Shown: in pieces, positions 32,607-41,991 of the stretch
How the letters are laid out: each line of letters starts with the position of its first letter
How positions within the stretch are numbered: the first letter of the stretch is position 1
Origin: Streptomyces cyaneofuscatus
GTDB lineage: Bacteria > Actinomycetota > Actinomycetes > Streptomycetales > Streptomycetaceae
Direction of reading: 5' to 3'
Assembly (NCBI RefSeq): GCF_000718135.1
Contig: NZ_JOEM01000008.1
Coordinates: 1 to 64,000, forward strand
Length of the DNA stretch: 64,000 nucleotides
The notes under the pieces: model-generated
What the model was told of the DNA's origin: nothing
What the model saw: the letters and a program-made list of their open reading frames with translations, nothing else
Database searches by the model: none
Translations under genes and position numbers: made by a program

Positions 32607-34680
32607 CGGGGGGAGCGTCCGGGTCCGGCGACGGGGTCAGCGAGGAGTCGATCCGGGTGAGCTGGTGGGCCAGGCTCGTCATCCACACCTCCAGGTCGAC
32701 CGAGAGCGGCGTCGGCGGAGGGCCGTCCGGTGCGGTCCACCGCCGTACGGGCGTCGGGGCGCCGGTCAGCTCGGCGGCGATCCGGTCCGTCTCCGCGACC
32801 AGCTCCTCGGCCGTGGCCCGGGCCCAGACGGCGGCCGGGGCGCTCGCGCAGGCCTCGGGGCGGAGGCCGAAGCGGGGCAGCCAGTGGGCGCCGAGGAGCA
32901 TGTGATTCGCCGCGATGAGCATGGCGTGCCAGTCGGTACGGGTGTCCTCCCCCGGAGCCTCCGTGCGGTACTGCGCGTACGCCGCTTCGGCGAGGCGCAG
33001 CCGGTGGACGCCGGGCAAGGTCTGCGGCGCTGCCCGCGAACCGCCCGCCGGTGTCAGCACCGCCTGTGCCGTCACCGGCACCAGCTCGGCGCAGACGCGC
33101 AGCAGCTCCGCCATGGCCCGGTGGACCTCCCTCCGCGCACCGGCCGGCCAGGCCAGCAGCCCGCACAGCAGACCGATCACGCTGCCGGTGACGACGTCGA
33201 TCATCCGGGCCTCGGAGAGCCGCCAGGTGACCGGTTCGATCTGGGCGAACGCGGTGGCGACGACCAGCGTGAACAACCCCTGCGCGTACGCGATGCCCAG
33301 CAGCGGTCCCAGGGCGAACGCCACCAGCATCACCGGGGCGAGCAGAGCCGCGTACGCGTCGGTGTGCGGGCCCAGCCCGATCAGGAGTGCTCCCGCCACG
33401 AGCGCTCCGGCCGCGTTCCCGGCGACCGCCAGGCGGACCGCCCGCCAGGTCGCGCCGGCCGTCGTACGCCCCAGGGTCAGGACGGCGAGCAGCACCCAGA
33501 AGCCGTGGGACAGATCGAGGGAACCGGCCACCGCGCGGGCCGCCGCGAGGCCGAGCGCGGTCCGCAGGGCGTTCTGGAACAGCACCGACCGGAACGTCAC
33601 GTTGCCGGTGACCCGCCGGGCCCAGAGTCTCGGCGTGGACAGCTCCGCGTACCAGAACAGCCGGCGCGGGACGGCGGGCTCGGTGGGGTGGCCGTGTACG
33701 GCGATGTCCGTGGTGATCTCCGCCATCCGCGCCGACTCGGCGAGCGCCAGCACCTGCGACTGGCGGCGCAGGACCTCGACCGGTGGCCGCTCGCCGGGCG
33801 GCCCGGAGGCCAGGCGAACGCGCTCCGCCTGGAAGTCCCGCATCGCCTCCTCCAGGGCCCGGGCCACCGGTGGCCCGGTTCCGGTGCGGAGGAACCGGGC
33901 GCAGGTGGCGCACAGCTCGGACACCCGGTCCAGGAGGGCGGCGGAGGCGGGGTCGGGGCCTGTCGGTGGTGTCTCGGCGAGCGTGGCCAGCTGGTCCAGC
34001 AGTCTGCGGACCGCTCGGCCGCCCTGTTCCCGTGCGCGGTCCGTCCGCCCCGCGCCGGCCGGGCGTTCCGCCGGTGGTACGGACGCCAGCCGCAGCCTCG
34101 CCCCCGCCTCGCGCAGCTTCTCGGGCGGTACGCCGCCGGGGGCGGCACCGCGGGCCGCCTCGTCGAGCGCGCGGGCGAGGCGTTCCGGGTAGGACACGGC
34201 GGGCGGGTCGGGCAGCAGGAGTTCGCAGGCGGCGAGGGCCAGGACGCCGAGGGTCAGCCCGGCCAGCCGCTGGCCGAGCGTCCCGGGGGCGTACGGCGGG
34301 AAGCAGGCGAGGATGTAGAAGAGCTGGAGGCCCGGCGCGACGCCCGCCGGGCGCGGGCCGCCCACCGCGGCGAACGCCAGCACGAACCCCACGGCCAGCA
34401 TGCCGCCGACGGCCGCCCAGGTCTGCACCGCGAGCAGCGTGCCCAGGGTCGCCAGGACCAGGGCCGGGGGCAGCGCCCGCAGCATCACGGAGACCCGCTG
34501 GCGGCCGGAGCCGGGGACGGGTGAGAGCAGACCGACGGCGATGGGGGCGAAGAGGGCGTACAGCGCCATGACCGGGAGTCCGGCGCCGTACAGCAGCGGG
34601 TAGAACCCGGCGCTCGCCGCGACGGCGACCCGGACGGCCCGGCGGACGATGGTCGCCCTCTCCTGCCCGGTGGGGATCAC
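32569..34680 (-). CDS. FUSC-family membrane protein
   Basis: 703 residues from GTG. Two blocks of hydrophobic helices (about 15-155 and about 385-530) separated by a long soluble domain with charged helices, the layout of FUSC / aromatic-acid-exporter-like proteins. The second block contains LAVLTLGRTTAGATWRAVRL, a typical FUSC_2 element. Probable efflux of small acidic or aromatic molecules, substrate unknown. The C-terminal 20 residues are proline-rich and overlap the convergent oxidase gene. Confidence 0.82.
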   Translation of the reverse strand: MIPTGQERATIVRRAVRVAVAASAGFYPLLYGAGLPVMALYALFAPIAVGLLSPVPGSGRQRVSVMLRALPPALVLATLGTLLAVQTWAAVGGMLAVGFVLAFAAVGGPRPAGVAPGLQLFYILACFPPYAPGTLGQRLAGLTLGVLALAACELLLPDPPAVSYPERLARALDEAARGAAPGGVPPEKLREAGARLRLASVPPAERPAGAGRTDRAREQGGRAVRRLLDQLATLAETPPTGPDPASAALLDRVSELCATCARFLRTGTGPPVARALEEAMRDFQAERVRLASGPPGERPPVEVLRRQSQVLALAESARMAEITTDIAVHGHPTEPAVPRRLFWYAELSTPRLWARRVTGNVTFRSVLFQNALRTALGLAAARAVAGSLDLSHGFWVLLAVLTLGRTTAGATWRAVRLAVAGNAAGALVAGALLIGLGPHTDAYAALLAPVMLVAFALGPLLGIAYAQGLFTLVVATAFAQIEPVTWRLSEARMIDVVTGSVIGLLCGLLAWPAGARREVHRAMAELLRVCAELVPVTAQAVLTPAGGSRAAPQTLPGVHRLRLAEAAYAQYRTEAPGEDTRTDWHAMLIAANHMLLGAHWLPRFGLRPEACASAPAAVWARATAEELVAETDRIAAELTGAPTPVRRWTAPDGPPPTPLSVDLEVWMTSLAHQLTRIDSSLTPSPDPDAPPVRPSRPRTAPPG

Positions 34681-34754
34681 AGCGCCATTGTCGGCCCGCG
34701 CCGGGCCGCCCGCTCGGGATGGCGGGCGGGTCCGGCGGTGGGTCAGGCGGCGGG

Positions 34755-35888
34755 TCAGGCCTTGGCCGTCTCCTTCTCGGCGGTGCGGCGGCGCACCACG
34801 GCGTAGCCGTACGGGTCGGGCCAGCGGGGCTCTGCGCCGAGGGCGTCGGCGGCGTGGTGGGCCCAGTACGGGTGGCGCAGCAGCTGACGGCCGAGCATGA
34901 CGGCGTCGGCCTGGCCCGAGGCGACGATCTCCTCGGCCTGGGCGGGCTCCAGGATCAGGCCGACCGCGGAGACGGGTATGTCGCCGGCCTGCCGGACCTG
35001 TGCGGCGAAGGGCACCTGGTAGCCGGGGTGGGCGGAGATCTGCGCGTCGCGGACCAGGCCGCCGGTGGAGACGTCGAGCAGGTCGACGCCGTGGGCGGTC
35101 AGCTCCTTGGCGAGGCGGACGGTGTCGTCACCGGTCCAGCCCTCGCGCGCATCCTCCGGGTTCTCGGTCAGCCAGTCGGTGGCCGAGGTGCGGAAGAGGA
35201 CGGGCAGGTCGTCGGGCCAGACCGCGCGGACGGCGTCGACCACCTGGAGCGGGAAGCGCAGGCGGTTCTCCCAGCTGCCGCCGTAGGCGTCGGTGCGGTG
35301 GTTGGCGGCCGGGGAGAGGAAGGAGTTGATCAGGTAGCCGTGGGCGCCGTGGATCTCGACGACCCGGAATCCGGCAGCGAGGGCGCGCTCGGCGGCCGCG
35401 GCGAAGTCGCGTACCAACTGCTGGATCTCGTCCTCGGTCAGCTCGTGCGGGACGGGCTGTCCGTCGAACGCGACGGGGCTGGGGGCCACGGGCTGCCAGC
35501 CGCCGTCGCTCTCGGGGACGTACGCGCCGCCGAGCCAGGGCCGCTCGGTGGACGCCTTGCGGCCGGCGTGGGCGAGCTGGATCGCGGGGACCGATCCGTG
35601 GGAGGCGATCGCCGCGGCGATCCGGGTGAAGGCCTCCTGCTGGCGGTCGTTCCACAGGCCCAGGTCCCACGGGCTGATCCGGCCGTCCGGGCGTACGCCG
35701 GTGGCCTCCGCCATCACGAGCCCGGCGCCGCCGGCGGCGCGGGCCGCGAGGTGGGTGAGGTGGAAGTCCGTCGGCACGCCGGTCTCGGACCCGTGGGAGG
35801 CCGCGGAGTACATGCACATCGGGGACATCCACACGCGGTTGGGGATCTCCAGGGACCGCAGGGACAGGGGCGTGAACAGAGCACTCAC
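34755..35888 (-). CDS. Old Yellow Enzyme-type NADH:flavin oxidoreductase (YqjM-like)
   Basis: 377 residues from GTG, with TTGAGGAGACG upstream. FMN-barrel motifs: FTPLSLRSLEIPNRVWMSPMCMYSA with the thermophilic-like OYE cysteine, QLAHAGRKAS, EIHGAHGYLINSFLSPAANHRTDAYGG and VMLGRQLLRHP. These enzymes reduce activated C=C bonds of enones and similar electrophiles. It is divergent from an ArsR gene that carries a strong promoter and operator between them. Confidence 0.92.
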   Translation of the reverse strand: MSALFTPLSLRSLEIPNRVWMSPMCMYSAASHGSETGVPTDFHLTHLAARAAGGAGLVMAEATGVRPDGRISPWDLGLWNDRQQEAFTRIAAAIASHGSVPAIQLAHAGRKASTERPWLGGAYVPESDGGWQPVAPSPVAFDGQPVPHELTEDEIQQLVRDFAAAAERALAAGFRVVEIHGAHGYLINSFLSPAANHRTDAYGGSWENRLRFPLQVVDAVRAVWPDDLPVLFRTSATDWLTENPEDAREGWTGDDTVRLAKELTAHGVDLLDVSTGGLVRDAQISAHPGYQVPFAAQVRQAGDIPVSAVGLILEPAQAEEIVASGQADAVMLGRQLLRHPYWAHHAADALGAEPRWPDPYGYAVVRRRTAEKETAKA

Positions 35889-35974
35889 CGGAACGTCTCC
35901 TCAAGGGGTCGGGGCACGGAGCTGACGCCCTGCCCGGGCTGGAAGGGCAGGACAGCCATGGCCAGTACGATAGA

Positions 35975-36019
35975 CCTCGTAGTACGGCAGTTGTCAAACT
36001 ACGAGGATGTTCGTACTTT
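35975..36019 (+). promoter_or_regulatory. ArsR promoter with embedded inverted repeat
   Basis: -35 TTGTCA (35991-35996), 17-base spacer and -10 TACTTT (36014-36019) form a good vegetative promoter for the ArsR gene. A perfect inverted repeat CCTCGTAGT (35975-35983) / ACTACGAGG (35998-36006) brackets the -35 box. On the other strand TTGACA within the same bases can serve the OYE gene, so one operator may control both directions. Confidence 0.72.
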
Positions 36020-36047
36020 AGAGACGCGAGACCTGAGGAGGCCGCCC

Positions 36048-36410
36048 ATGCCCACGACCGAGCCCGACGTCGCCGCCCCGTCCGGGCGCCGGCTCGCCCA
36101 TCCGTCCACGGAGGAGATCCGCCTGGAGGGCGTGCTGCACGCGCTGGCCGACCCGGTCCGGCTGACCATCGTGCGCGAGCTGGCGGACGGCCACGCGGAC
36201 ATGGCCTGCATCGCGTTCGACCTCCCGGTGAGCAAGTCCACCACCACCCACCACTTCAAGGTGCTGCGCGAGGCGGGCGTCATCCGCCAGCACTACGAGG
36301 GCACCTCCCGGATGAGCAGGCTGCGCGAGGACGACCTGGAGGCCCGCTTCCCCGGGCTCCTGGCGGCCGTCCTGGAGGCGGCGCGGCGCTCGGTCGCGCC
36401 TTCCGCATAA
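36048..36410 (+). CDS. ArsR-family regulator
   Basis: 120 residues; ATG at 36048 behind TGAGGAGG. Winged HTH with HALADPVRLTIVRELADG and LPVSKSTTTHHFKVLREAGVIRQ. Only one cysteine, so a thiol-pair metal site is unlikely; it probably senses an organic or redox signal. Divergent from the OYE gene and likely its repressor. Confidence 0.88.
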   Translation: MPTTEPDVAAPSGRRLAHPSTEEIRLEGVLHALADPVRLTIVRELADGHADMACIAFDLPVSKSTTTHHFKVLREAGVIRQHYEGTSRMSRLREDDLEARFPGLLAAVLEAARRSVAPSA

Positions 36411-36414
36411 GTCT

Positions 36415-36464
36415 GTACGCCGGGTGCCCCGGGCCCTTGGAAGGGCCCGGGGCACCCGGCGTAC
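36415..36464. terminator. very strong bidirectional terminator
   Basis: A perfect 24-base stem with a two-base loop (left arm 36415-36438, right arm 36441-36464) lies between the convergent ArsR and alcohol dehydrogenase genes. Confidence 0.88.
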
Positions 36465-36482
36465 AACTGCCGAACAGATCGC

Positions 36483-37523
36483 TCAGATGGTCGCGGTGTC
36501 GATCACGAAGCGGTAGCGGACGTCGCTCGCGAGGACCCGCTCGTACGCCTCGTTGACCTGGCCCGCCTCGATGACCTCGATCTCGGCGCCGAGGCCGTGC
36601 ACGGCGCAGAAGTCCAGCATCTCCTGGGTCTCGGCGATGCCGCCGATCGCGGAGCCCGCCATCGACTTGTTGCCGCCGATCAGCGAGAAGAGGTTGAGCG
36701 AGATCGGCTCCTCGGGCGCGCCCACGTTGACCAGGGTGCCGTCCGTCCGCAGCAGGGCGAGGTAGGCGCCGAAGTCCAGCGGGGCCGAGACCGTGGAGAG
36801 GATGATGTCGAAGGTTCCGGCCAGCTCCTCGAAGGTCCTGGGGTCGCTGGTCGCGTAGTAGTGGTCGGCGCCCAGCTTGAGCCCGTCGCCCTTCTTGCGA
36901 AGGGACTGGGAGAGGACCGTGACCTCGGCACCGAGGGTGTGCGCGATCTTGACGGCCATGTGGCCGAGTCCGCCGAGGCCGATGACCGCGACCTTCTTGC
37001 CCGGACCGGCGCCCCAGCGGCGGAGCGGGGAGTACGTGGTGATGCCGGCGCACAGCAGCGGCGCGGCCTCGTCCAGCGCGATGCCCTCGGGGATACCGAC
37101 GACGAACCCCTCGGTCACGACGATGTGCGTCGAGTAACCGCCGTACGTCGGCTCGCCGCTGCGGTCGAGGGCGTTGTACGTCTGGGTGTTCCCCTCGACG
37201 CAGTGCTGCTCGCGGCCCATCAGGCAGGCGTCGCACTTTCCGCAGGAGTCGACCATGCAGCCGACGCCGACGCGGTCGCCGGCCTTGAACCTGGTGACGC
37301 CGGGGCCGGTCTCGGTGACGATCCCGGCGATCTCGTGGCCGGGCACCATCGGGAAGATGCCCTCGCCCCAGCCGTCGCGGGCCTGGTGGATGTCGGAGTG
37401 GCAGATACCGGCGAACTTGATGTCGATCAGGACGTCGAACTCGCCCACCGGGCGGCGCTCGATCGTGGTGCGCTCCAGCGGGGCCTTGGCACGGGGAGCG
37501 GCGTAAGCGGCAACGGTGGTCAT
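36483..37523 (-). CDS. zinc-dependent NAD(P) alcohol dehydrogenase (CAD/YahK-like)
   Basis: 346 residues. Catalytic-zinc motif GICHSDIH with GHEIAGIV, structural-zinc cysteines in [18 protein letters not shown], cofactor loop [11 protein letters not shown]. The layout is that of cinnamyl-alcohol-dehydrogenase-like aldehyde reductases, usually NADPH dependent. The ATG at 37523 has AGGAGAA ten bases upstream. It is divergent from an HTH regulator. Confidence 0.92.
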   Translation of the reverse strand: MTTVAAYAAPRAKAPLERTTIERRPVGEFDVLIDIKFAGICHSDIHQARDGWGEGIFPMVPGHEIAGIVTETGPGVTRFKAGDRVGVGCMVDSCGKCDACLMGREQHCVEGNTQTYNALDRSGEPTYGGYSTHIVVTEGFVVGIPEGIALDEAAPLLCAGITTYSPLRRWGAGPGKKVAVIGLGGLGHMAVKIAHTLGAEVTVLSQSLRKKGDGLKLGADHYYATSDPRTFEELAGTFDIILSTVSAPLDFGAYLALLRTDGTLVNVGAPEEPISLNLFSLIGGNKSMAGSAIGGIAETQEMLDFCAVHGLGAEIEVIEAGQVNEAYERVLASDVRYRFVIDTATI

Positions 37524-37614
37524 GCCGGAGGTTCTCCTCTGGGTGATGCGGTAAGTACGTCTCCCAGCATCAGGGTGTGCACAGCATTTACCCAGGTCAC
37601 CGCTTTGCCTACGT

Positions 37615-37633
37615 CCAGTGGTCCTACTACTGG
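37615..37633. promoter_or_regulatory. inverted repeat in the ADH/HTH intergenic region
   Basis: CCAGT-N9-ACTGG lies between the divergent ADH and MmyB-like regulator genes, 35 bases upstream of the regulator start. Candidate operator. Confidence 0.45.
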
Positions 37634-37667
37634 CGGGGACAGGCTCCCGCGCGTACGACCAGGAATA

Positions 37668-38615
37668 ATGGGAGCCATGGACGCTTCGCCCGACCCCTCC
37701 GCCCCCGAGCCGCTCGACCGGCGCGCCGAGCTCAGCGAGTTCCTGCGCACCCGGCGGGCCCGGCTCCAGCCGCAGGACGTGGGGCTGCCGGAGTTCGGCC
37801 GGGCCCGCCGGGTGCCAGGGCTGCGGCGGGAGGAGCTGGCGCAGCTGGCCGGGGTCTCGGTGGCGTACTACACCCGGCTGGAACAGGGCAATGGGCGCAA
37901 CGTCTCGGCCGAGGTGCTCGACGCGATCGCCCGGGCACTGCGGCTCAGCGACGCCGAGCACGCGCACCTGACGCACATGGCCAAGCCCGCCCGGCACAAG
38001 AAGAAGCGCCGCCCGGCGAGGGTGCAGCGGGTGCGGACCGGACTACTGCACCTCCTGGACAGCCTGGAGGGCATTCCCGCGTACGTCTCCGGGGCCCGCT
38101 CCGACATCCTCGCCTGGAACCCGATGGCGGCGGCGGTCTTCGGCGACTGGGGCGCGCTGCCGCCCGAGGAGCGGAACTGGGCACGGCTGGTGTTCCTCTC
38201 CCCCGCCTACCGGGACCTGTTCGTGGAGTGGGACTCCAAGGCCTCGGACATGGTCAGCTATCTGCGCCTGTACGCGGGCTGCCACCCGGACGATCCGCAG
38301 CTCTCCGCGCTGGTGGGTGAACTCTCCGTCAAGAATGACGAGTTCCGGCGGCTGTGGGCCACGCACAACGTGAAGGAGAAGGGGCACGGCACGAAGCTCA
38401 TCCGGCACCCGCTCGTCGGGGACATGGCCCTGTCGTACGAGACGCTGCATCTGCCGGACGATCCGGAGCAGTACGTGGTGACCTACCACGCGGAACCGGA
38501 CTCCACGTCGGCCGAGGCGCTGCGGCTGCTGGCGAGCTGGGGTGCGGACGCGCGGCGGGCGGATGTGGAGCGGGTCGACCCGGGTGGCAGGGCGGGCCGG
38601 GGCCGGGCCGGATAG
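37668..38615 (+). CDS. MmyB-like HTH regulator
   Basis: 315 residues (ATG 37668; ATG 37677 is an alternative three codons later). HTH_XRE near 20-85 ([45 protein letters not shown]) and an MmyB-like PAS-type ligand domain after residue 105 ([29 protein letters not shown]). Members of this family usually control a divergently transcribed oxidoreductase; here that is the ADH gene. It gives an intact comparison for the frameshifted relative at 11422-12245. Confidence 0.92.
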   Translation: MGAMDASPDPSAPEPLDRRAELSEFLRTRRARLQPQDVGLPEFGRARRVPGLRREELAQLAGVSVAYYTRLEQGNGRNVSAEVLDAIARALRLSDAEHAHLTHMAKPARHKKKRRPARVQRVRTGLLHLLDSLEGIPAYVSGARSDILAWNPMAAAVFGDWGALPPEERNWARLVFLSPAYRDLFVEWDSKASDMVSYLRLYAGCHPDDPQLSALVGELSVKNDEFRRLWATHNVKEKGHGTKLIRHPLVGDMALSYETLHLPDDPEQYVVTYHAEPDSTSAEALRLLASWGADARRADVERVDPGGRAGRGRAG

Positions 38616-38647
38616 GCGCGCCCAGGCGTTGCCCTATCGTGTAATGT

Positions 38648-39079
38648 ATGGATCACACCACTGACCCTTACGAGCTCCGGGTGGGCGTACCGTCCGTCGA
38701 GCTCTTCCGCCGACTGCGCACCGACGCCGGGCTCTCCGACAAGGCGCCCGAGGCGGTCGCGATCGCCCTGCCCAACACGTGGCACGGCGTGGTCCTCCAC
38801 CACGAGGGCGAACCGATCGGCATGGGGCGGATCATCGGTGACGGCGGCACCGCGTTCCAGGTGGTCGACATCTGCGTGCACCCCGCGCACCAGGGCCGGG
38901 GCCTCGGCAGGCGCATCATGGCCGCGCTCACCGAGGAGCTCGAACGCCGGGCGCCCGCCACCGCGTACGTCTCACTGATCGCGGACGGACCCGCGCGCTT
39001 CCTGTACGAGAAGTTCGGCTTCGCCGACACCGCCGCGCACGACTCGATCGGTATGTACCGCTCGATGGGCACGGGCTGA
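38648..39079 (+). CDS. GNAT-family N-acetyltransferase
   Basis: 143 residues. Acetyl-CoA-binding motif A is clear (VDICVHPAHQGRGLGRRIMAAL near residues 73-94) and motif B FLYEKFGF near 118. The substrate is not predictable. It lies 32 bases after the HTH regulator gene on the same strand. Confidence 0.88.
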   Translation: MDHTTDPYELRVGVPSVELFRRLRTDAGLSDKAPEAVAIALPNTWHGVVLHHEGEPIGMGRIIGDGGTAFQVVDICVHPAHQGRGLGRRIMAALTEELERRAPATAYVSLIADGPARFLYEKFGFADTAAHDSIGMYRSMGTG

Positions 39080-39088
39080 GCCGCGAGG

Positions 39089-39775
39089 TCAGATCGGCGC
39101 GGCCGTCTCCATCCCGTACGTCTCACGTTCGGGCCGGCCCGTGGCGACGACGTCCGTCGCCACGGTGGTCCCCGACGGGTCCAGGAGCGGCAGGATCTCC
39201 GGGTCGGCGAGGCAGGGCAGCAGCAGCCGCCAGAAGCCGGTGAGCGTCCGGGTGGACAGCCATTGGGCGTCGCACCGTCCGAGCACCTCGAACCCGGTGG
39301 TCGCGGCGACCGTCGCGGCGGTGACGTCCGTGCGGGAGACGCCTTCCACGAGGGTGCCGACGGCGGCCGCCTCGTCGAGCAACTCCCCGACGCAGCTCTG
39401 CCATTGCGCGGGCAGGCCGGGTTCACCGCCCCTCTCCCCGCCGTAGCTGAGCCGGAATCCGGCCCGCGTGACCGGATCGCGGCCGAGCAGGTCCACCAGG
39501 GCGTGCGAGGTGTCGACCAAGGTCTGCAGGGCCGTGTCCGTCCTGCGGCGGATGGAGCCGGACACCTCCAGCAGACCGTGCGACGCCTCCGCGACCACGG
39601 CCTGGGCGACCGCGGCCTTGTTCTCGAAGTGGAAGTGCAGGGCCCCCGTGCTGACGCCCGCGCCGGAACTGATCAGCGCCAGGCGCGCCTGTCCGTACCC
39701 GTGCTGCTCGAACACGATCGCCGCTGAGCGGATCAGGGCTTGGCGGGTACGCGCTGCGCGCACCTGCTTGGTCAC
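39089..39775 (-). CDS. ScbR-family butyrolactone receptor-like regulator (second copy, possible pseudo-receptor)
   Basis: 228 residues from GTG behind GGAGG. The HTH region RAARTRQALIRSAAIVFEQHGYGQARLALISSGAGVSTGALHFHFENKAAVAQAVV matches gamma-butyrolactone receptors (ArpA/ScbR family), and QWQ near residue 125 may be the conserved ligand-contact tryptophan. Its HTH is more divergent than that of the protein at 41992, as in pseudo-receptors such as ScbR2. An ARE-like repeat lies about 105 bases upstream. It is in the same locus as the AfsA-type synthase. Confidence 0.82.
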   Translation of the reverse strand: MTKQVRAARTRQALIRSAAIVFEQHGYGQARLALISSGAGVSTGALHFHFENKAAVAQAVVAEASHGLLEVSGSIRRRTDTALQTLVDTSHALVDLLGRDPVTRAGFRLSYGGERGGEPGLPAQWQSCVGELLDEAAAVGTLVEGVSRTDVTAATVAATTGFEVLGRCDAQWLSTRTLTGFWRLLLPCLADPEILPLLDPSGTTVATDVVATGRPERETYGMETAAPI

Positions 39776-39877
39776 CGTGGCCTCCGCCGGGAGGAGGAGC
39801 GGATGGGATGGGGCCCCGGGCTGTGGGCTCCGAAGGCCGGGGGCGCTCCGCCGGAGCGGTGAAGCAGCGTCATGGGA

Positions 39878-39905
39878 ATATCAAACCAACTTACCGGTTT
39901 GATTT
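39878..39905. promoter_or_regulatory. ARE-like operator ATCAAACC-N8-GGTTTGAT
   Basis: A perfect 8-base inverted repeat (39880-39887 and 39896-39903) with the CCGGTTTG core of autoregulatory elements bound by butyrolactone receptors. It lies upstream of the receptor-like gene 39089-39775 and close to the end of the reductase gene. Confidence 0.7.
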
Positions 39906-39940
39906 CCAGGGGAACGTATGCGCGGTCGGCACCCGCATCC

Positions 39941-40813
39941 CTACGCCGGGCGCCAGGCGGCTCGACCGACCGCGCCGAAGGACTCCGCGTGGTCCGCGGC
40001 CCAGGTGCGGAACGGCCTGGCGGGACGGCCGGTCAGCTCCTCGACGGTGGGCACCACCGCAGCCTTGGCCCCGGCCCGCTGGCGCTCCGCGCTCTCCAGG
40101 AACGCCTCGGCCACCGGCTGCGGATACTTCGCGAGCAGCGCCTCGCGCGCGCGGTCCAAGGGCAGTTCCTCGAAGCGCAGCGGCCGGCCCAGCACTTCGG
40201 AGAGCTGGGCCGTCTGCTCGTACGCGCTGATCGCCTCCGGGCCCGACACCCCGTACGCCCGTCCCTCGTGGCCCGTACCGGTGAGGGCCGCGACGGCCAC
40301 CGCCGCCACATCCCGGGGATCGACGCACGCGACCGGCGACCGCCCGTGAAGGGCCCGCACGACACCGTCCGATGCGATGCCCTTCGCCCAGGAGAGCGTG
40401 TTGGACATGAACGTCCTGGGGCGGACGAAGGTCCACGGCACCCCGGACTCCCTGATGGCCTGTTCGTTGCCGCGCTGGAGCCGGGTGATGAAGTCGTCCG
40501 CGTCCGGCTCCTCCACCGCCATCATCGACAGCTTCACGAGGTGGCGTACCCCCGCCGCCGCGGCCGCCGCCGCGACCCTCGCGTCATCGGGCTCCGTGGG
40601 GCTGTTCGTCACGAGGAACACCGCGTCGATGCCCCGCAGCGCCCGGTCGAGGGACGCGCGGTCCCCGTACTCCCCCGCCACGATGTCGACCTCGGGTCCG
40701 CGCACCGTCACGCGCTCCGGCCGCCGCGCCAGGATCCGCACCGGACCGGCGGCCGCCAGCAGACGGGCGGCCTCGCGGCCGACCGCCCCCGTCGCCCCTG
40801 TCACCAGAATCAC
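39941..40813 (-). CDS. NmrA/SDR-type NAD(P)-binding reductase (possible butenolide reductase)
   Basis: 290 residues from GTG with GAGGAG nine bases upstream. N-terminal ILVTGATGAVGREAARLLAAAG is an NAD(P)-binding loop; VPWTFVRPRTFMSN and the overall layout fit the NmrA-like atypical SDR family. It lies directly downstream of the AfsA-family gene on the same strand, the same relative position as the butenolide phosphate reductase gene bprA after afsA in S. griseus. A role in making the signalling lactone is therefore plausible but unproven. Confidence 0.8.
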   Translation of the reverse strand: MILVTGATGAVGREAARLLAAAGPVRILARRPERVTVRGPEVDIVAGEYGDRASLDRALRGIDAVFLVTNSPTEPDDARVAAAAAAAGVRHLVKLSMMAVEEPDADDFITRLQRGNEQAIRESGVPWTFVRPRTFMSNTLSWAKGIASDGVVRALHGRSPVACVDPRDVAAVAVAALTGTGHEGRAYGVSGPEAISAYEQTAQLSEVLGRPLRFEELPLDRAREALLAKYPQPVAEAFLESAERQRAGAKAAVVPTVEELTGRPARPFRTWAADHAESFGAVGRAAWRPA

Positions 40814-40894
40814 GCCACGTACTCCTCACACACCGTCATCAGCCTGTCGTCCAGGCGCAACACACCGCTCACACGCGCGCCGGACGGCTGCTCC

Positions 40895-41845
40895 TCAGCC
40901 AGCCGTCACAGGGCCCGTCAGCACCGTGTCGAAGACCGGCTCACCGTCCTGATGGCCCGTCGCCCGGATCCGCACCTCGCCCGGCGGGCCGCCCGGCAGG
41001 ACCTCCGCGGCGATCGAGCACGGGCTGCCGAACTCCGCGTACCGGTGGAAGTGCGTACGCCCCTCTGCGGGGACGAACCCGCCGTCCCCGGCGGCCAGGC
41101 ACGCCGCCTGCCGCGCCGCCTCCAGCAGCAGCATCCCCGGCACATGGTCGTTGGGCCGCTGGAAGAGCGTCGGGTGACGGGTGTCCACCCGCAGCTCCCA
41201 GACCCCTTCACGGGAGCTCTCCGAGAGCACCACGTCCTCCGCCCTGGCGCGCCCCGCCCGGGCGGGGTCCACCGGCGCCGTCCGCGGTATCACCACGCCC
41301 GGCTCCGCCGATCCGCCGCGGATCCGCCGGTAGACACGCGGGCTGGTGAACCTCGTCGCCCCCATACCGGTCGCGACCAGCCGGCCCGCGCGGTGCACCA
41401 CCCAGTCCACGCGGCCCTGCACCGGCAGCCCGCCGCGCCACTTGAGCTCGGAGCAGGTCACCTCCACGTCGATCACGGTGGGCAGGCCGCCCACGACCAG
41501 GTGATCGGGGTGGGTCGCGTAGTCCAGATCGGCCATCAGGAAGTGGTAGCCGACGGGGACTCCGTACCCGGCGTGGAAGGCCAGCATCGCCGCCTGCCGC
41601 ATCGCCTCCGTCACCAGCAGCGGATCGTGACGGTCCGCTCCCACCGGGGCGAAGAACGGATGATCGTGCGGAAGCACCGCCTCCACGTGGAACCGGTCCG
41701 GCCCCAGCCGCTCCCAGTTGCGCGGAAAGGCGTCCTCCGCCCTGCTCCTGTGAACCAGTTCCATTCCCACCGGATGCACCACTCGGGCCTCCGAGCCCAC
41801 GGCCGACGCCGCTACAGGGTCGGTCAAGACTGCTGCTTCGGGCAT
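40895..41845 (-). CDS. AfsA/ScbA-family gamma-butyrolactone biosynthesis protein
   Basis: 316 residues from ATG at 41845; the frame is open upstream to a GTG at 41896 that has no ribosome site. Two AfsA hot-dog repeats are visible: first half HPVGMELVHRSRAEDAFP with DPLLVTEAMRQAAMLAFHAGYGVP, second half HPTLFQRPNDHVPGMLLLEAARQAA. The family joins a beta-ketoacyl chain to dihydroxyacetone phosphate, the first step of A-factor-type signal synthesis. It is divergent from the receptor gene at 41992, with an ARE between. The ribosome site includes a run of seven G (minus strand). Confidence 0.92.
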   Translation of the reverse strand: MPEAAVLTDPVAASAVGSEARVVHPVGMELVHRSRAEDAFPRNWERLGPDRFHVEAVLPHDHPFFAPVGADRHDPLLVTEAMRQAAMLAFHAGYGVPVGYHFLMADLDYATHPDHLVVGGLPTVIDVEVTCSELKWRGGLPVQGRVDWVVHRAGRLVATGMGATRFTSPRVYRRIRGGSAEPGVVIPRTAPVDPARAGRARAEDVVLSESSREGVWELRVDTRHPTLFQRPNDHVPGMLLLEAARQAACLAAGDGGFVPAEGRTHFHRYAEFGSPCSIAAEVLPGGPPGEVRIRATGHQDGEPVFDTVLTGPVTAG

Positions 41846-41906
41846 AACTCCCCCCCAGGGGTCATGTGACGGGCGAGTCGTTTCTGCGGTGCGCACGCGC
41901 TGATAA

Positions 41907-41929
41907 GATACAGACTAAGCGGTTTTTTT
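41907..41929. promoter_or_regulatory. ARE-type receptor binding site
   Basis: GATACAGACTAAGCGG followed by a run of T matches the general form of autoregulatory elements (GATAC...AC....CGGTTT). It sits between the divergent AfsA-family and receptor genes, where butyrolactone receptors repress both. Confidence 0.72.
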
Positions 41930-41991
41930 TCTATCCCCACCGGCTGCCCGCCCGGCCCCACGACCGGCACCGCCCGACGAAGGAGACAGAG

